DNA of 64,000 nt from Mesorhizobium sp. SARCC-RB16n. Lineage in GTDB: Bacteria; Pseudomonadota; Alphaproteobacteria; Rhizobiales; Rhizobiaceae. The stretch lies in contig NZ_ML703280.1 in the NCBI RefSeq assembly GCF_008520305.1, positions 26,154-90,153 of the forward strand, in the 5' to 3' direction. Position numbers and translations under genes: made by a program. Positions 7,598 to 15,977 of the stretch are shown here, one piece after another (within the stretch, counting starts at the first letter, position 1; each line of letters opens with the position of its first letter). Below the pieces are notes generated by a model. The model saw nothing but the letters and a program-made list of their open reading frames with translations. It searched no databases and had not been told where the DNA came from.

Positions 7598-8197
7598 ATG
7601 GCGCCGGTCAAGGTCGATCCCGACAAGGTGCGGGAATTTCCCGACGCGGCGAGCTTTTACGCCTGGCTCAGCGAACACCACGCCACCGAAACCGAAGTGT
7701 GGATCAAGGTGCACAAGGTGGGGTCGGGACTGAAGTCCATCACACCGAAGGAAGCCATCGACGTCGCGCTGTGCTTCGGCTGGATCGACGCCGTGCGCAA
7801 GGGGCTGGACGAGAACAGTTTTCTGCAGCGCTACACGCCGCGCGGCAGGAAAAGCATCTGGAGCAAGATCAACATCGACAATGTCGCGCGCCTCGTCGAG
7901 GAGGGCCGCATGACCGGGCACGGGCTGAAACAGGTCGAGGCGGCCAAGGCCGACGGGCGCTGGGCGCGCGCCTATGGCAGCGGCAAGGAGATGAAGATCC
8001 CCGATGATTTGCAAGCGGCGATCGATGCCGAGCCGGCGGCCAAGGCGATGCTGGAAAAGCTCAGCGCGCAGAACCGCTTCTCGCTGGCTTTCCGCACCCA
8101 CAATATGAAGACCGAGGCCGGGCGCAAGAAGAAGATCGAAACCTTCGTGGCAATGCTGAAGCGCGGCGAGACGATCTATCCGCAGGGAAAGAAGTAG
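7598..8197 (+). CDS. YdeI/OmpD-associated family protein
   Basis: A 199-residue cytosolic protein. SFYAWLSEHHATETEVWIKV, the central EAIDVALCFGWIDAVRKGLD and QRYTPRGRKSIWSKIN are the signature segments of the YdeI family, while the C-terminal part (about 135-195, basic, ending EAGRKKKIETFVAMLKRGE) is the OmdA helical domain. Members are linked to resistance to some antimicrobial peptides, but the biochemical activity is not known. The gene is convergent with the GST gene, with five bases between stops. Confidence 0.85.
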   Translation: MAPVKVDPDKVREFPDAASFYAWLSEHHATETEVWIKVHKVGSGLKSITPKEAIDVALCFGWIDAVRKGLDENSFLQRYTPRGRKSIWSKINIDNVARLVEEGRMTGHGLKQVEAAKADGRWARAYGSGKEMKIPDDLQAAIDAEPAAKAMLEKLSAQNRFSLAFRTHNMKTEAGRKKKIETFVAMLKRGETIYPQGKK

Positions 8198-8202
8198 ATT
8201 GC

Positions 8203-8832
8203 TCAGGCGCCCGAATGCGGGTCGATGCCATAGGGATGGACGGGGTAGCCGGGTCCGACGGCATCGCGCACGCGGTCGGTCCATGCGGCGAACGCCGGAT
8301 AGTCCGCAAGCGAAAAGCCGCAATCCCCGGCAAGATGGCTGTAGGCATAGACGGCGATGTCGGCGACGGTGAAGTCGTTGCCGGCGAGGAACGGCGTTTC
8401 GCCAAGGCTGCGGTTCAGGGCCACGAGCGTGCGGGCTCCCGCCTCGCGCTTGCCGGCAACCATGGCCTGGTTGCGCTCCAGCCGTCCAGTCAGGGTCCAG
8501 AAGCGCAGCGAGCCGATGACGGGCTCGACATTGTATTGTTCGAAGAACAGCCACTGCATGACCTTGGCGCGCCGGTAGCGGTCGGCCGGCAGGAGCGGCG
8601 TGCCTTCCGAGAGGTAGGTGAGGATCGCATTGGATTCGGCGATGGCGTTGCCATCTTCGAGTTGAAGTACCGGAACCGCGCCGGCCGGATTGAGCGCCAG
8701 GAAGGCGTCGGTATGGCTCTCGCCCTCGAAGATCGAGACGAGGTGGCTGTCATAGGGGATCTTGAGCAGCCCGAGCAGGACCCGGACCTTCCAGCCGTTC
8801 TGCGACGGCAGATAATCGTGAAGCGTGAGCAT
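8203..8832 (-). CDS. Glutathione S-transferase family protein
   Basis: A 209-residue cytosolic GST: thioredoxin-fold domain (1-80; MLTLHDYLPSQNGWKVRVLL, then NPAGAVPVLQLEDG and the glutathione-contacting AESNAIL), then an alpha-helical domain (about 90-205) with the GNDFTVADIAVYAY capping motif. The usual catalytic Ser/Tyr/Cys near the N-terminus would be Ser10 or Asn12. The ATG at 8832 is preceded by AAGGATCGG; upstream in-frame ATGs would add a non-homologous leader. Function could be detoxification or a ligandin role. Confidence 0.85.
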   Translation of the reverse strand: MLTLHDYLPSQNGWKVRVLLGLLKIPYDSHLVSIFEGESHTDAFLALNPAGAVPVLQLEDGNAIAESNAILTYLSEGTPLLPADRYRRAKVMQWLFFEQYNVEPVIGSLRFWTLTGRLERNQAMVAGKREAGARTLVALNRSLGETPFLAGNDFTVADIAVYAYSHLAGDCGFSLADYPAFAAWTDRVRDAVGPGYPVHPYGIDPHSGA

Positions 8833-8997
8833 GACCGATCCTTGTGATGGGTGAACATCGCATGGCGCGACACCCACCGACACCCGATTCATGCGCACCG
8901 AATTCATGCAGTCGGTCGCACGATGGCTGTGATCGTGCTTACGCCGACAACTGGCACGGCGGGACCGAGCGCAATAGCCAGACCTTTTGGGCTGTCG

Positions 8998-9318
8998 TCA
9001 CTGGTCGAGGTCGATCGGTGTCACGCCGAGAAGCTTCAGGGCGTTGGCATAGGTCCGGATGCCTTGGGCCTGCTTGCTCTCGGCGCACAACCGGTTCGCC
9101 TTGTCGTGCAGTGCCGTTACCTCTGCGATCTGGCTCGCGCCAGCACCGGGTTTGGCCTTGGTCTGGATGGCTCCGTCGAGTTGAAGGCCGAGCCGGCTGC
9201 AATATTCGCTGCGGGTGACCGCCGCCTCCGCGCCCGGCTGTGCGACCGCAAGCATGGCAAGCGAAATGCCTGTCAGGGCACTTATCCATCCAGCGGAACG
9301 TCGTTGCCTTGCAGGCAA
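8998..9318 (-). CDS. Small secreted protein, unknown function
   Basis: A 106-residue product starting from TTG with AAGGG just upstream. The N-terminus is a signal peptide (arginine-rich start, then hydrophobic ALTGISLAMLAVA, cleavage near AEA). The mature part of about 75 residues (TRSEYCSRLGLQLDGAIQTK, later NRLCAESKQAQGIRTYANAL) is helical with two cysteines. No ATG lies at a better place, so the start is uncertain. I recognise no family. A 55-base sequence repeated elsewhere lies 59 bases upstream. Confidence 0.55.
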   Translation of the reverse strand: MPARQRRSAGWISALTGISLAMLAVAQPGAEAAVTRSEYCSRLGLQLDGAIQTKAKPGAGASQIAEVTALHDKANRLCAESKQAQGIRTYANALKLLGVTPIDLDQ

Positions 9319-9376
9319 TATCCCTTGGCGTTGTGGCGGCCGCTGTCCGGCCGCCACGGGATGGTTTATCGCAGAG

Positions 9377-9431
9377 GATCTTTTCGCCAGTTTTTCCCGG
9401 ATGTTGAATCTTGTTTCTGGAGTGTGTCTGG
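9377..9431. repeat. 55-base non-coding repeat, copy 1
   Basis: This stretch matches 50500-50554 at 49 of 55 positions. Both copies contain GATCTTTTCGCCAGTTTTTC and TGTTGAATCTTGTTTCTGGA. Differences cluster in the middle. Here it lies between the secreted-protein gene (start 9318) and the end of the EthD gene. No hairpin is evident. Confidence 0.8.
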
Positions 9432-9440
9432 AGGCCGGGC

Positions 9441-9761
9441 TCACACTTCGTCCGCCTCGAACAGCAACATCGTCAGATCGTCGTCGCCCGGGGCCAATAT
9501 CCGCCGGTCGGCGGCGCAGGCAACGCCGATTTCGCTGGCGAATGCGGTGCGGATGTCGTCGAGGCTGTCGAAATACAATGTCCCGACCAAGTAAGGCATC
9601 TCGCCCGCCGAGAGCTTGACGATGGGCCGCCTGCTGACATCGTAGCGCCGCAGGCCGGGAAGCTTCTTGGCGAGCGGTATATGAACATCGAAATAGTGCC
9701 GGTCGAACGCGGCCGGATCGGCCGGGGTTTTGTAGATCACAAGCATCTTGGCCATTGCCAT
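9441..9761 (-). CDS. EthD family protein
   Basis: A 106-residue protein with the ferredoxin-like EthD fold: VIYKTPADPAAFDRHYFDVH, HIPLAKKLPGLRRYDVSRRP and the C-terminal APGDDDLTMLLFEADEV are typical. EthD proteins resemble dimeric alpha-beta barrel enzymes and accompany degradation pathways; the specific reaction is unknown. AGGACAGG precedes the first ATG; a second ATG two codons on is an alternative. It is isolated, with no pathway genes nearby. Confidence 0.8.
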   Translation of the reverse strand: MAMAKMLVIYKTPADPAAFDRHYFDVHIPLAKKLPGLRRYDVSRRPIVKLSAGEMPYLVGTLYFDSLDDIRTAFASEIGVACAADRRILAPGDDDLTMLLFEADEV

Positions 9762-10028
9762 GGTCCTGTCCTGTTGGCGTTGCTGGTCGGGCCGTGCGGG
9801 CCGCCAATCGCAAGTCGTTCGGCAAGGGTGGATTTCGACCGCCGGTCGATTTTTATCTGCGCGGGCAGGGGCCAGCGGCTATGCAACAGCCGATTTCTCC
9901 CATTGGGGAGATCGGCGGCTCGCGTCCCGTCAGGCATCTGCGGCGCTTCTGCCTCTTCCCCCGGCATCGTCATTCGCGTAAGGGCGCGGGCAAATCCCAA
10001 TTCCGCATCGATACCCTCTGGAATACCC

Positions 10029-11651
10029 ATGATCAGACTTGAAAACATCGGCAAGCAGAACGGCCGCCAGCTTGTCTTCATCGAGGCGTCAGCCTCGCTG
10101 CAGAAGGGCGAGAAGATCGGCCTTGTCGGACCCAATGGCGCCGGCAAGACGACTTTGTTTCGGATGATCACCGGGCAGGAGCAGCCCGACGAGGGCCAGG
10201 TGCAGGTCGATCGCGGCGTCACCATCGGCTATTTCAGCCAGGATGTCGGCGACATGGCCGGCCACAGCGCGGTGGCCGAAGTGATGAACGGCGCCGGGCC
10301 GGTGAGCGACGTGGCGGCTGAGATGGCGGAACTCGAGGCTGCCATGGCCGATCCCGACCAGGCCGACCGGATGGACGAGATCATCGAAAAATATGGCGAG
10401 GCGCAGCACCGCTTCGAGGAGCTCGACGGCTATGCGCTGGACGGCCGCGCGCGCGAAGTGCTCGATGGTCTCGGCTTTTCGCAGGAGATGATGGACGGTG
10501 ATGTCGGCAAGCTTTCGGGCGGCTGGAAGATGCGCGTGGCGCTGGCCCGCATCCTGCTGATGCGCCCCGACGTCATGCTGCTCGACGAACCGTCGAACCA
10601 TCTCGACCTGGAAAGCCTGATCTGGCTGGAGCAGTTCCTGAAGGGCTATGACGGCGCGCTGCTGATGACCTCGCACGACCGCGAGTTCATGAACCGCATC
10701 GTCAACAAGATCGTCGAGATCGATGCCGGCTCGCTCACCGCCTATTCCGGCAACTATGAATTCTACCAGCAGCAGCGGGCGATCGCCGACAAGCAGCAGC
10801 AGGCGCAGTTCGAGCGCCAGCAGGCGATGCTGGCCAAGGAGATCGCCTTCATCGAGCGCTTCAAGGCGCGTGCCTCGCACGCCGCGCAGGTGCAGAGCCG
10901 GGTGAAGAAGCTCGACAAGATCGACCGCGTCGAGCCCCCCAAGCGTCGCCAGGTGGTGAATTTCGAGTTCCAGCCGGCTCCGCGCTGCGGCGAGGATGTC
11001 GTGACCTTGAAGAACGTGCACAAGGCCTATGGCAGCCGCACCATCTATGAAGGGCTCGACTTCCAGGTGCGCCGCCGCGAACGCTGGTGCATCATGGGCG
11101 TCAACGGCGCGGGTAAGTCGACGCTGTTGAAGCTGGTGGCCGGCGCTTCCGACCCCGATACCGGCACGGTGGCGCGGGGACCGAGCGTGAAGATGGGCTA
11201 TTTCGCCCAGCACGCCATGGAACTCCTGGAAGGCGAGCGCACCGTGTTCCAAACGCTGGAAGACAATTTTCCGCGGGCCGGCCAGGCGCCGCTTCGGGCA
11301 CTTGCCGGCTGTTTCGGCTTTTCCGGCGACGAGATCGAGAAGAAATGCCGGGTGCTGTCGGGCGGCGAGAAGGCGCGGCTGGTGATGGCGCTGATGCTGT
11401 TCGACCCGCCCAACCTGCTGGTGCTGGACGAGCCGACCAACCATCTGGACATCACCACCAAGCAGATGCTGATCGAGGCGCTGTCGCAATATGAAGGCAC
11501 GATGCTGTTCGTCTCGCACGACCGCCACTTCCTGGCCGCGCTTTCGAACCGCGTCCTCGAATTGACGCCCGAAGGCATCCACACCTATGGCGGCGGCTAT
11601 ACGGAATATGTCGAGCGCACCGGACAGGAAGCGCCGGGCCTGCGGAGCTGA
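10029..11651 (+). CDS. ABC-F family ATPase, ribosome-associated
   Basis: A 540-residue protein of two fused ATP-binding domains without membrane segments, the form of ABC-F translation factors (EttA, YbiT, Uup group). Walker A GPNGAGKT is at 34-41, the first signature is LSGGW with Walker B MLLDEPSNHLDL, then the charged inter-domain helix (QQQQAQFERQQAML to VKKLDKIDRVEPPKRR), a second Walker A GVNGAGKST and signature LSGGE with LVLDEPTNHLD. ABC-F proteins bind the ribosomal E site and act on stalled or initiating ribosomes. The ATG at 10029 starts directly at MIRLENIGK; the frame is open for 600 bases upstream without homology. Specific orthology was not settled. Confidence 0.9.
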   Translation: MIRLENIGKQNGRQLVFIEASASLQKGEKIGLVGPNGAGKTTLFRMITGQEQPDEGQVQVDRGVTIGYFSQDVGDMAGHSAVAEVMNGAGPVSDVAAEMAELEAAMADPDQADRMDEIIEKYGEAQHRFEELDGYALDGRAREVLDGLGFSQEMMDGDVGKLSGGWKMRVALARILLMRPDVMLLDEPSNHLDLESLIWLEQFLKGYDGALLMTSHDREFMNRIVNKIVEIDAGSLTAYSGNYEFYQQQRAIADKQQQAQFERQQAMLAKEIAFIERFKARASHAAQVQSRVKKLDKIDRVEPPKRRQVVNFEFQPAPRCGEDVVTLKNVHKAYGSRTIYEGLDFQVRRRERWCIMGVNGAGKSTLLKLVAGASDPDTGTVARGPSVKMGYFAQHAMELLEGERTVFQTLEDNFPRAGQAPLRALAGCFGFSGDEIEKKCRVLSGGEKARLVMALMLFDPPNLLVLDEPTNHLDITTKQMLIEALSQYEGTMLFVSHDRHFLAALSNRVLELTPEGIHTYGGGYTEYVERTGQEAPGLRS

Positions 11652-11677
11652 TTCGAGTTTTCGGTATATGCGCCGAA

Positions 11678-11705
11678 GCGCGTCGCATGATCCACGGCGA
11701 CGCGC
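11678..11705. terminator. Hairpin downstream of the ABC-F gene
   Basis: GCGCGTCGC (11678-11686) pairs perfectly with GCGACGCGC (11697-11705) around a ten-base loop. It lacks a T tract, so it may work as an RNA-stabilising hairpin or a repeat rather than a classical terminator. It separates two convergent genes. Confidence 0.5.
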
Positions 11706-11720
11706 CCTAGGGATGGCGGC

Positions 11721-12161
11721 TTATTTCAGCGAGATGGCCAGCCCGCTCAGGTCTGCGTTGACCTGTAGGCCCACCTGTCTGCCCGTGAGTTGGAGCTGGG
11801 CGCCCTTGTCGTTGGTCATGACGATCACCTGGGCGCCTTTGCCAAGCGTGCCGCCGCCGCCGGCCGCGCCGTATACGCCGGTCACGTCCCGTACGCGCCT
11901 GATGTGGCGCACGGTGCCCTGGAAATAGGTCTTGGAGGCGCCGAAGGCGAGGCCGCCCGAGACGCCGCCGATCGAGATCGGATATTTGCGGCCATGGAAG
12001 GTCAGCGTGCCCTCGCCGCCAGAGCCGCCAATGAAGAAGGCCGCCTTGTAGACGGAGAAGCGGATCGTACCGCTGTCGGCATGCGCGGCGCTGGCAAGGC
12101 TGACGCCTACGGTCGCGATGGCAGCTACGGCGATCGAACGAAATCCGGACGAAATAGTCAT
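11721..12161 (-). CDS. Secreted glycine-rich beta protein, possibly EipA/DUF1134-like
   Basis: A 146-residue protein with a signal peptide (MTISSGFRSIAVAAIATVGV to AHA). The mature chain of about 118 residues is rich in Gly and beta-branched residues, with GTIRFSVYKAAFFIGGSGGE, KYPISIGGVSGGLAFG and LQVNADLSGLAISL. The pattern recalls the periplasmic EipA/DUF1134 beta-barrel proteins, which support envelope integrity in Brucella and Caulobacter, but the resemblance is from memory and not certain. CAGGAG eight bases upstream fixes the start. Confidence 0.65.
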   Translation of the reverse strand: MTISSGFRSIAVAAIATVGVSLASAAHADSGTIRFSVYKAAFFIGGSGGEGTLTFHGRKYPISIGGVSGGLAFGASKTYFQGTVRHIRRVRDVTGVYGAAGGGGTLGKGAQVIVMTNDKGAQLQLTGRQVGLQVNADLSGLAISLK

Positions 12162-12366
12162 GATGGGAACTCCTGAAGGTGGCCGCCGGCAAGAATGTCT
12201 GCGTCGTATCGAAGTTACAACTGAACAGTCTCGCCCAACATTGGTTCCAAGCGGCGGTCTGAATCTGGCGGGGGAGACCACCATGAAACAAGGCCGGCTC
12301 TCTGGTCGCGGCGGTCTCTTTGTGGGATGGAGACGCCCGTGTACGTGGTTGGCAAAGGGGTTCGGG

Positions 12367-12732
12367 ATGAGAATTGCGACGGGAGTGGCAATGTCGGCAT
12401 TGGCCGCGACGATGGCTGGATGCGCGACCTCTCCGGTCGACTATGGAGCCTCACTTTCGCAGCAGGACCAGAAATGGGCGACGCCACAATGCCAGCACGC
12501 AAGGACGGCGGCTTCGGACTACGCGGTCCGCGAAAAAACGCATCCAGGTTGGGAATTCGCAGCACTTGGCCCCTACGGGCTGGGGATCATAGCGGCCACC
12601 AAGGAGCACGAGCAGAAGCAGCGAAAGCTGCTCGCCCGCGACGTGCACCTGCAATGTTCGAGCCTTCCCCTGCCGAAGGAGCTGCAAGGTGATTTGAGCC
12701 CCGCCGGCGCCAGTCATACGCAATATCCATAA
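12367..12732 (+). CDS. Putative lipoprotein, unknown function
   Basis: A 121-residue product with a lipoprotein signal peptide: MRIATGVAMSALAATMAGC, the cysteine at residue 19 being the likely lipidated residue (TMAGC is an acceptable lipobox). The mature part has three further cysteines and GPYGLGIIAATKEHEQKQRK, suggesting one hydrophobic stretch before a charged helix. AAGGGG precedes the ATG; in-frame upstream starts would bury the signal peptide. No family recognised. Confidence 0.6.
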   Translation: MRIATGVAMSALAATMAGCATSPVDYGASLSQQDQKWATPQCQHARTAASDYAVREKTHPGWEFAALGPYGLGIIAATKEHEQKQRKLLARDVHLQCSSLPLPKELQGDLSPAGASHTQYP

Positions 12733-12757
12733 GCTGAAAACCACCACGGGCTTGCTT

Positions 12758-13462
12758 CTAGCGTAGCAATCCGTCCGCCTCGAACGTGTCCCAACCTTCG
12801 AGCTTTGGCGCATCGTCCTTTCCCGCATTTCTGGTGCCGCGCGCCGTGCCGCTCCGCTTTCCTGCTCGCGTCAGTGCGGCCTTGCCGGCCCCGCGCCGTC
12901 TGTTTTCGGACGCCTCCAGCGCATCCTCCTCCCGCCAGGCGGTCGCCAGGTCGCGATCGAGAACGTCCTCGATGTGACGTGGATCGAAGACATGGAAGGT
13001 TACGGCCTTGGATCGCCCGCGCATCTTCACGGTGCGCGTGCCGATGCTTTTCAGGCGGCCATCCCTGAGCCATTTGTGCCGCTCGCGCGACGAGATGGTG
13101 AGAATGTCCTCTGCCTCTCGCGGAAGCACGGCCAGGGCTTCGATCTCCTCCAGTGTCCTGGAGATGGTTGCCGAGGCGGCCCGGAACGCATCCGCGTCGG
13201 TTTGCAGCATGCGCAAGACGATGCGGCCGGTCTCGGCCTTGGCGAATTTCCGCACCGTCCATGGCAGCCTGGCCCGAACTTCGCGTTCGATCCCTTTCAG
13301 GCGCAAGGAGGAGCCAAGCGTCGCCGATGGCGGCAGCGGCCATTCGGCGACCATCGACGCGGTGCTCGTGCCTTGCCCGGCCGTGGGATCAGGGGCGGCG
13401 GCAATTTTCGCCGCGACGCCGCTCAGGATCTTCCGCAGGGAACCCCGCTTCTTGTCTGCCAT
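12758..13462 (-). CDS. Hypothetical protein with a putative excisionase/MerR-like HTH
   Basis: A 234-residue cytosolic protein rich in Arg, Ala and Lys. The middle (about 118-170) reads LAVLPREAEDILTISSRERH, then KWLRDGRLKSIGTR, then TFHVFDPRHIEDVLDR, similar in layout to a winged helix-turn-helix in which a recognition helix is followed by a GRL turn. The C-terminal 50 residues are basic and probably disordered. The ATG at 13462 is preferred over one 24 codons upstream because the extension is not protein-like. It may bind DNA; this is inference. It is convergent with the lipoprotein gene. Confidence 0.5.
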   Translation of the reverse strand: MADKKRGSLRKILSGVAAKIAAAPDPTAGQGTSTASMVAEWPLPPSATLGSSLRLKGIEREVRARLPWTVRKFAKAETGRIVLRMLQTDADAFRAASATISRTLEEIEALAVLPREAEDILTISSRERHKWLRDGRLKSIGTRTVKMRGRSKAVTFHVFDPRHIEDVLDRDLATAWREEDALEASENRRRGAGKAALTRAGKRSGTARGTRNAGKDDAPKLEGWDTFEADGLLR

Positions 13463-13767
13463 GTCTGGTCTTCGCTCATCGGGTGCCTTCGTGGAACGAC
13501 AATTCGCACGGCAGACAACCGAAATCAGGCTCAAACAGTTCCCTGCATGCGCAGGCGAGGGACCGTTGATTCATCTGGATGCAACCCTTCACGCAAGCGT
13601 CTCTGGACAGCGGTCCTATTACCTTGAAGCCGTGAGAAGGGCGCCCTGGACTGCGCGGCCGGCGACAAGCAAGAAGTCCGATGCCGCTTTTGGCAAACAC
13701 ATCGTCCGGTGTTCCGGGATAATGTGTTGGCTGAATATGCTTGAGACAAGGCGGTTCCGGAAACACC
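13463..13767. other. Divergent intergenic region
   Basis: About 305 bases between the minus-strand HTH-like protein and the plus-strand GlxA-type regulator. It must hold promoters for both, but no clear -35/-10 pair or operator palindrome was found. Confidence 0.35.
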
Positions 13768-14748
13768 ATGGCCAGGCGGTTTGCCTTTCTCCTCGTGCGC
13801 GACTTCACGCTGTCGCCGCTGTCGCTGTTCATCGACACGCTGCGGCTGGCGGGCGATGAGGGCGATCGCAGCCGCAGGATAGAGTTCGACTGGGAGATCG
13901 TCGGCGAACGCGGCCTGCCGATCCGGGCAAGTTGCGGTGTCGAATTGCTGCCGACCAAGGGGATCGGCAATCCGGAGGATTTCGACAATGTCGTCGTGGT
14001 CGGCGGCCTGCTCGACACCAACCGCAGCCTGAGTTCCGAGAAGGAGGCCTTCCTGTTGCGGGCCGCAGGCAAGGGAGTGCCGCTGACGGCGCTCTGCACG
14101 GGCAGCTTCGTGCTGGCGCGCTACGGGTTGCTCGATGGCTATAGTGCCGCCGTCAGCTGGTTTCATATCAAGGATTTCCGCAGCCAGTTCCCCGATGTCA
14201 ACGCCCATGCCGACAGCCTGTTTTCCGTCGACCGTGGCCGCTCGACATGCGCCGGCGGCACGGGTGCGGCCGACCTTGCGGGCCACTTCGTGTCCCAGTT
14301 CATCGGCCAGAAGGCGGCGGAAAAGGCCGCCAAGATCCTGGTGCTCGACCGGATCAGGAGCAGCCGCGACGTGCAGCCCGTCGGCGACCTGTTTCCGGAA
14401 GCGTCGAGCCGGGCGGTGAAGCGCGCTTTGCTGTTGATGGAGAGCAACCTCCAGGAGACGCTGTCGGTCGCCGAGATCGCAAGCCGCCTGAATTGCTCGC
14501 GGCGCCAGCTCGAACGGCTCTTCGGATTGGAACTGGGCACCGGCCCGATGGCCTGTTATCTCGCGTTACGAGTGCATCATGCGAAGTCGCTGCTCGAAGG
14601 CAGCGACCTGCAGATCGGCGACATCGCCTACCGCTGCGGCTTTACCAATGCCGGCCATTTCAGCCGCGTGTTCCGCCAGCAGACCGGCATCACGCCAACC
14701 CACCTCAGGCATCCAAACCGCCTACCAGGCGGGGCGGCGAGAGTATGA
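13768..14748 (+). CDS. GlxA-type AraC regulator with DJ-1/PfpI domain
   Basis: A 326-residue regulator. The N-terminal half (about 1-190) is a DJ-1/PfpI fold with the nucleophile-elbow segment LTALCTGSFVLARYG; the C-terminal half (about 220-320) is a double helix-turn-helix of the AraC family (SVAEIASRLNCSRRQLERLF and IAYRCGFTNAGHFSRVFRQ). GlxA-type regulators often control uptake and catabolism of quaternary amines, amino acids or polyamines. It ends 65 bases from the convergent four-gene polyamine-type transporter, a plausible target. The ATG at 13768 starts the PfpI domain directly. Confidence 0.88.
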   Translation: MARRFAFLLVRDFTLSPLSLFIDTLRLAGDEGDRSRRIEFDWEIVGERGLPIRASCGVELLPTKGIGNPEDFDNVVVVGGLLDTNRSLSSEKEAFLLRAAGKGVPLTALCTGSFVLARYGLLDGYSAAVSWFHIKDFRSQFPDVNAHADSLFSVDRGRSTCAGGTGAADLAGHFVSQFIGQKAAEKAAKILVLDRIRSSRDVQPVGDLFPEASSRAVKRALLLMESNLQETLSVAEIASRLNCSRRQLERLFGLELGTGPMACYLALRVHHAKSLLEGSDLQIGDIAYRCGFTNAGHFSRVFRQQTGITPTHLRHPNRLPGGAARV

Positions 14749-14813
14749 AGCGGGTCAGGAAGCGCGCGCGCCTCGGCGCCGCCCGAGCCGTACCCGCTAC
14801 CAAGCGGCATGCA

Positions 14814-15977
14814 TCACGAAATCCGCTGGCCGCCCTCGTCGAGCAGAACGCAACCCTCGGCATCGAATCCGAGGTCGACCGTCTCGCCTTCACGAAGGAC
14901 GCGGCCAGTGATCGGCGCGTTGGCGCGCAGGCTGGCCTTGCCGCCGATATCGATCTCGTAGATTGCGCTGCCGCCCAGATACGAGGCCGAAACGACGCGG
15001 CCGGTGAGCCGGTTGGCGCTCGCTCCAGCACCGACCGAAAATTTCTGCGGCCGCACCACGACGGTGACCTTGCTGCCGTCGGCAAGCGGTCTTGGACAGG
15101 CCACGTTGATCGTCTGTCCGGTCCCAAGCACCACCACCGCCGTCTTTCGGTCCGATCCGCGCACGGTCCCGGCAAGCATGTTGGCCTTGCCGAGGAAGTC
15201 GGCGACAAAGGCCGTGGCCGGCGCCTCGTAGACCTCCTCGGGCGTGCCGATCTGCTCCACCGCGCCGGCATTCATCACCACGATGCGATCCGACATGGAG
15301 AGCGCCTCTTCCTGGTCGTGCGTGACGAAGATGGCGGTGATGCCGGTTTCCTTCTGGATCTTCTTGATCTCGACGCGCATCTCCTCGCGCATGTTGGCGT
15401 CCAGCGCCGACAGCGGCTCGTCGAGCAGCAGCACCTGCGGCTCGAAGACGATGGCGCGGGCGAGCGCGATGCGCTGCTGCTGCCCACCAGACAGCTGCGA
15501 CGGCAGCTTCTTCTCGCTGCCCGGCAGCCGCACCATCTCGAGCGCCTTGCCGACCTTGCGCGCAATCTCGGGCTTCGGCACGTTGCGGTACTTCAGGCCG
15601 AAGGCGACATTGTCGAACACGTTCTTGTGCGGGAACAGCGCATAGCTCTGGAAGACCAGCCCGATGTTGCGCTTGTAGATCGGGACGTCGTCGACCCGCC
15701 GGCCGTCGATCATGATCTGGCCGCCCGAAATATCGACCAGGCCGGCGATGGAGCGCAGGATCGTGGTCTTGCCGCAGCCCGAGGGTCCGAGCAGGGTGAC
15801 GAAGCTGCCCTTGCGGATCGAAAGCGAGAAATCGCGCACCGCGACGAACTTGCCGTAGGCGATGTCGATGTCGCGGAACTCGACCGCCGGGCTGTTCGCC
15901 TCGGCGGCCGCGCTCGCGCCGGCTGCACCGGCCAGGACAGGCCGGGGATGGAGTGTCGTGCCCTGGCTGTCAGGCAC
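14814..15977 (-). CDS. potA: Polyamine-type ABC transporter, ATP-binding protein (PotA-like)
   Basis: A 387-residue ATPase: Walker A GPSGCGKT (64-71), signature LSGGQ (162-166), Walker B LLLDEP (183-188), switch histidine in FVTHDQEEAL, and a C-terminal TOBE domain (about 290-380). The order and the tandem with two permeases and a binding protein place it in the spermidine/putrescine uptake family. It is the last gene of the operon and overlaps the binding-protein gene by eight bases. The symbol is by family resemblance; the true substrate (putrescine, spermidine or another cation) cannot be read from sequence. Confidence 0.85.
   Translation of the reverse strand: MPDSQGTTLHPRPVLAGAAGASAAAEANSPAVEFRDIDIAYGKFVAVRDFSLSIRKGSFVTLLGPSGCGKTTILRSIAGLVDISGGQIMIDGRRVDDVPIYKRNIGLVFQSYALFPHKNVFDNVAFGLKYRNVPKPEIARKVGKALEMVRLPGSEKKLPSQLSGGQQQRIALARAIVFEPQVLLLDEPLSALDANMREEMRVEIKKIQKETGITAIFVTHDQEEALSMSDRIVVMNAGAVEQIGTPEEVYEAPATAFVADFLGKANMLAGTVRGSDRKTAVVVLGTGQTINVACPRPLADGSKVTVVVRPQKFSVGAGASANRLTGRVVSASYLGGSAIYEIDIGGKASLRANAPITGRVLREGETVDLGFDAEGCVLLDEGGQRIS

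Noticed and set aside
10089-11582. 497-codon open frame antisense to the ABC-F gene
   Set aside because: Leu/His/Gln-rich shadow of a well-supported ATPase gene; no domain or ribosome site.
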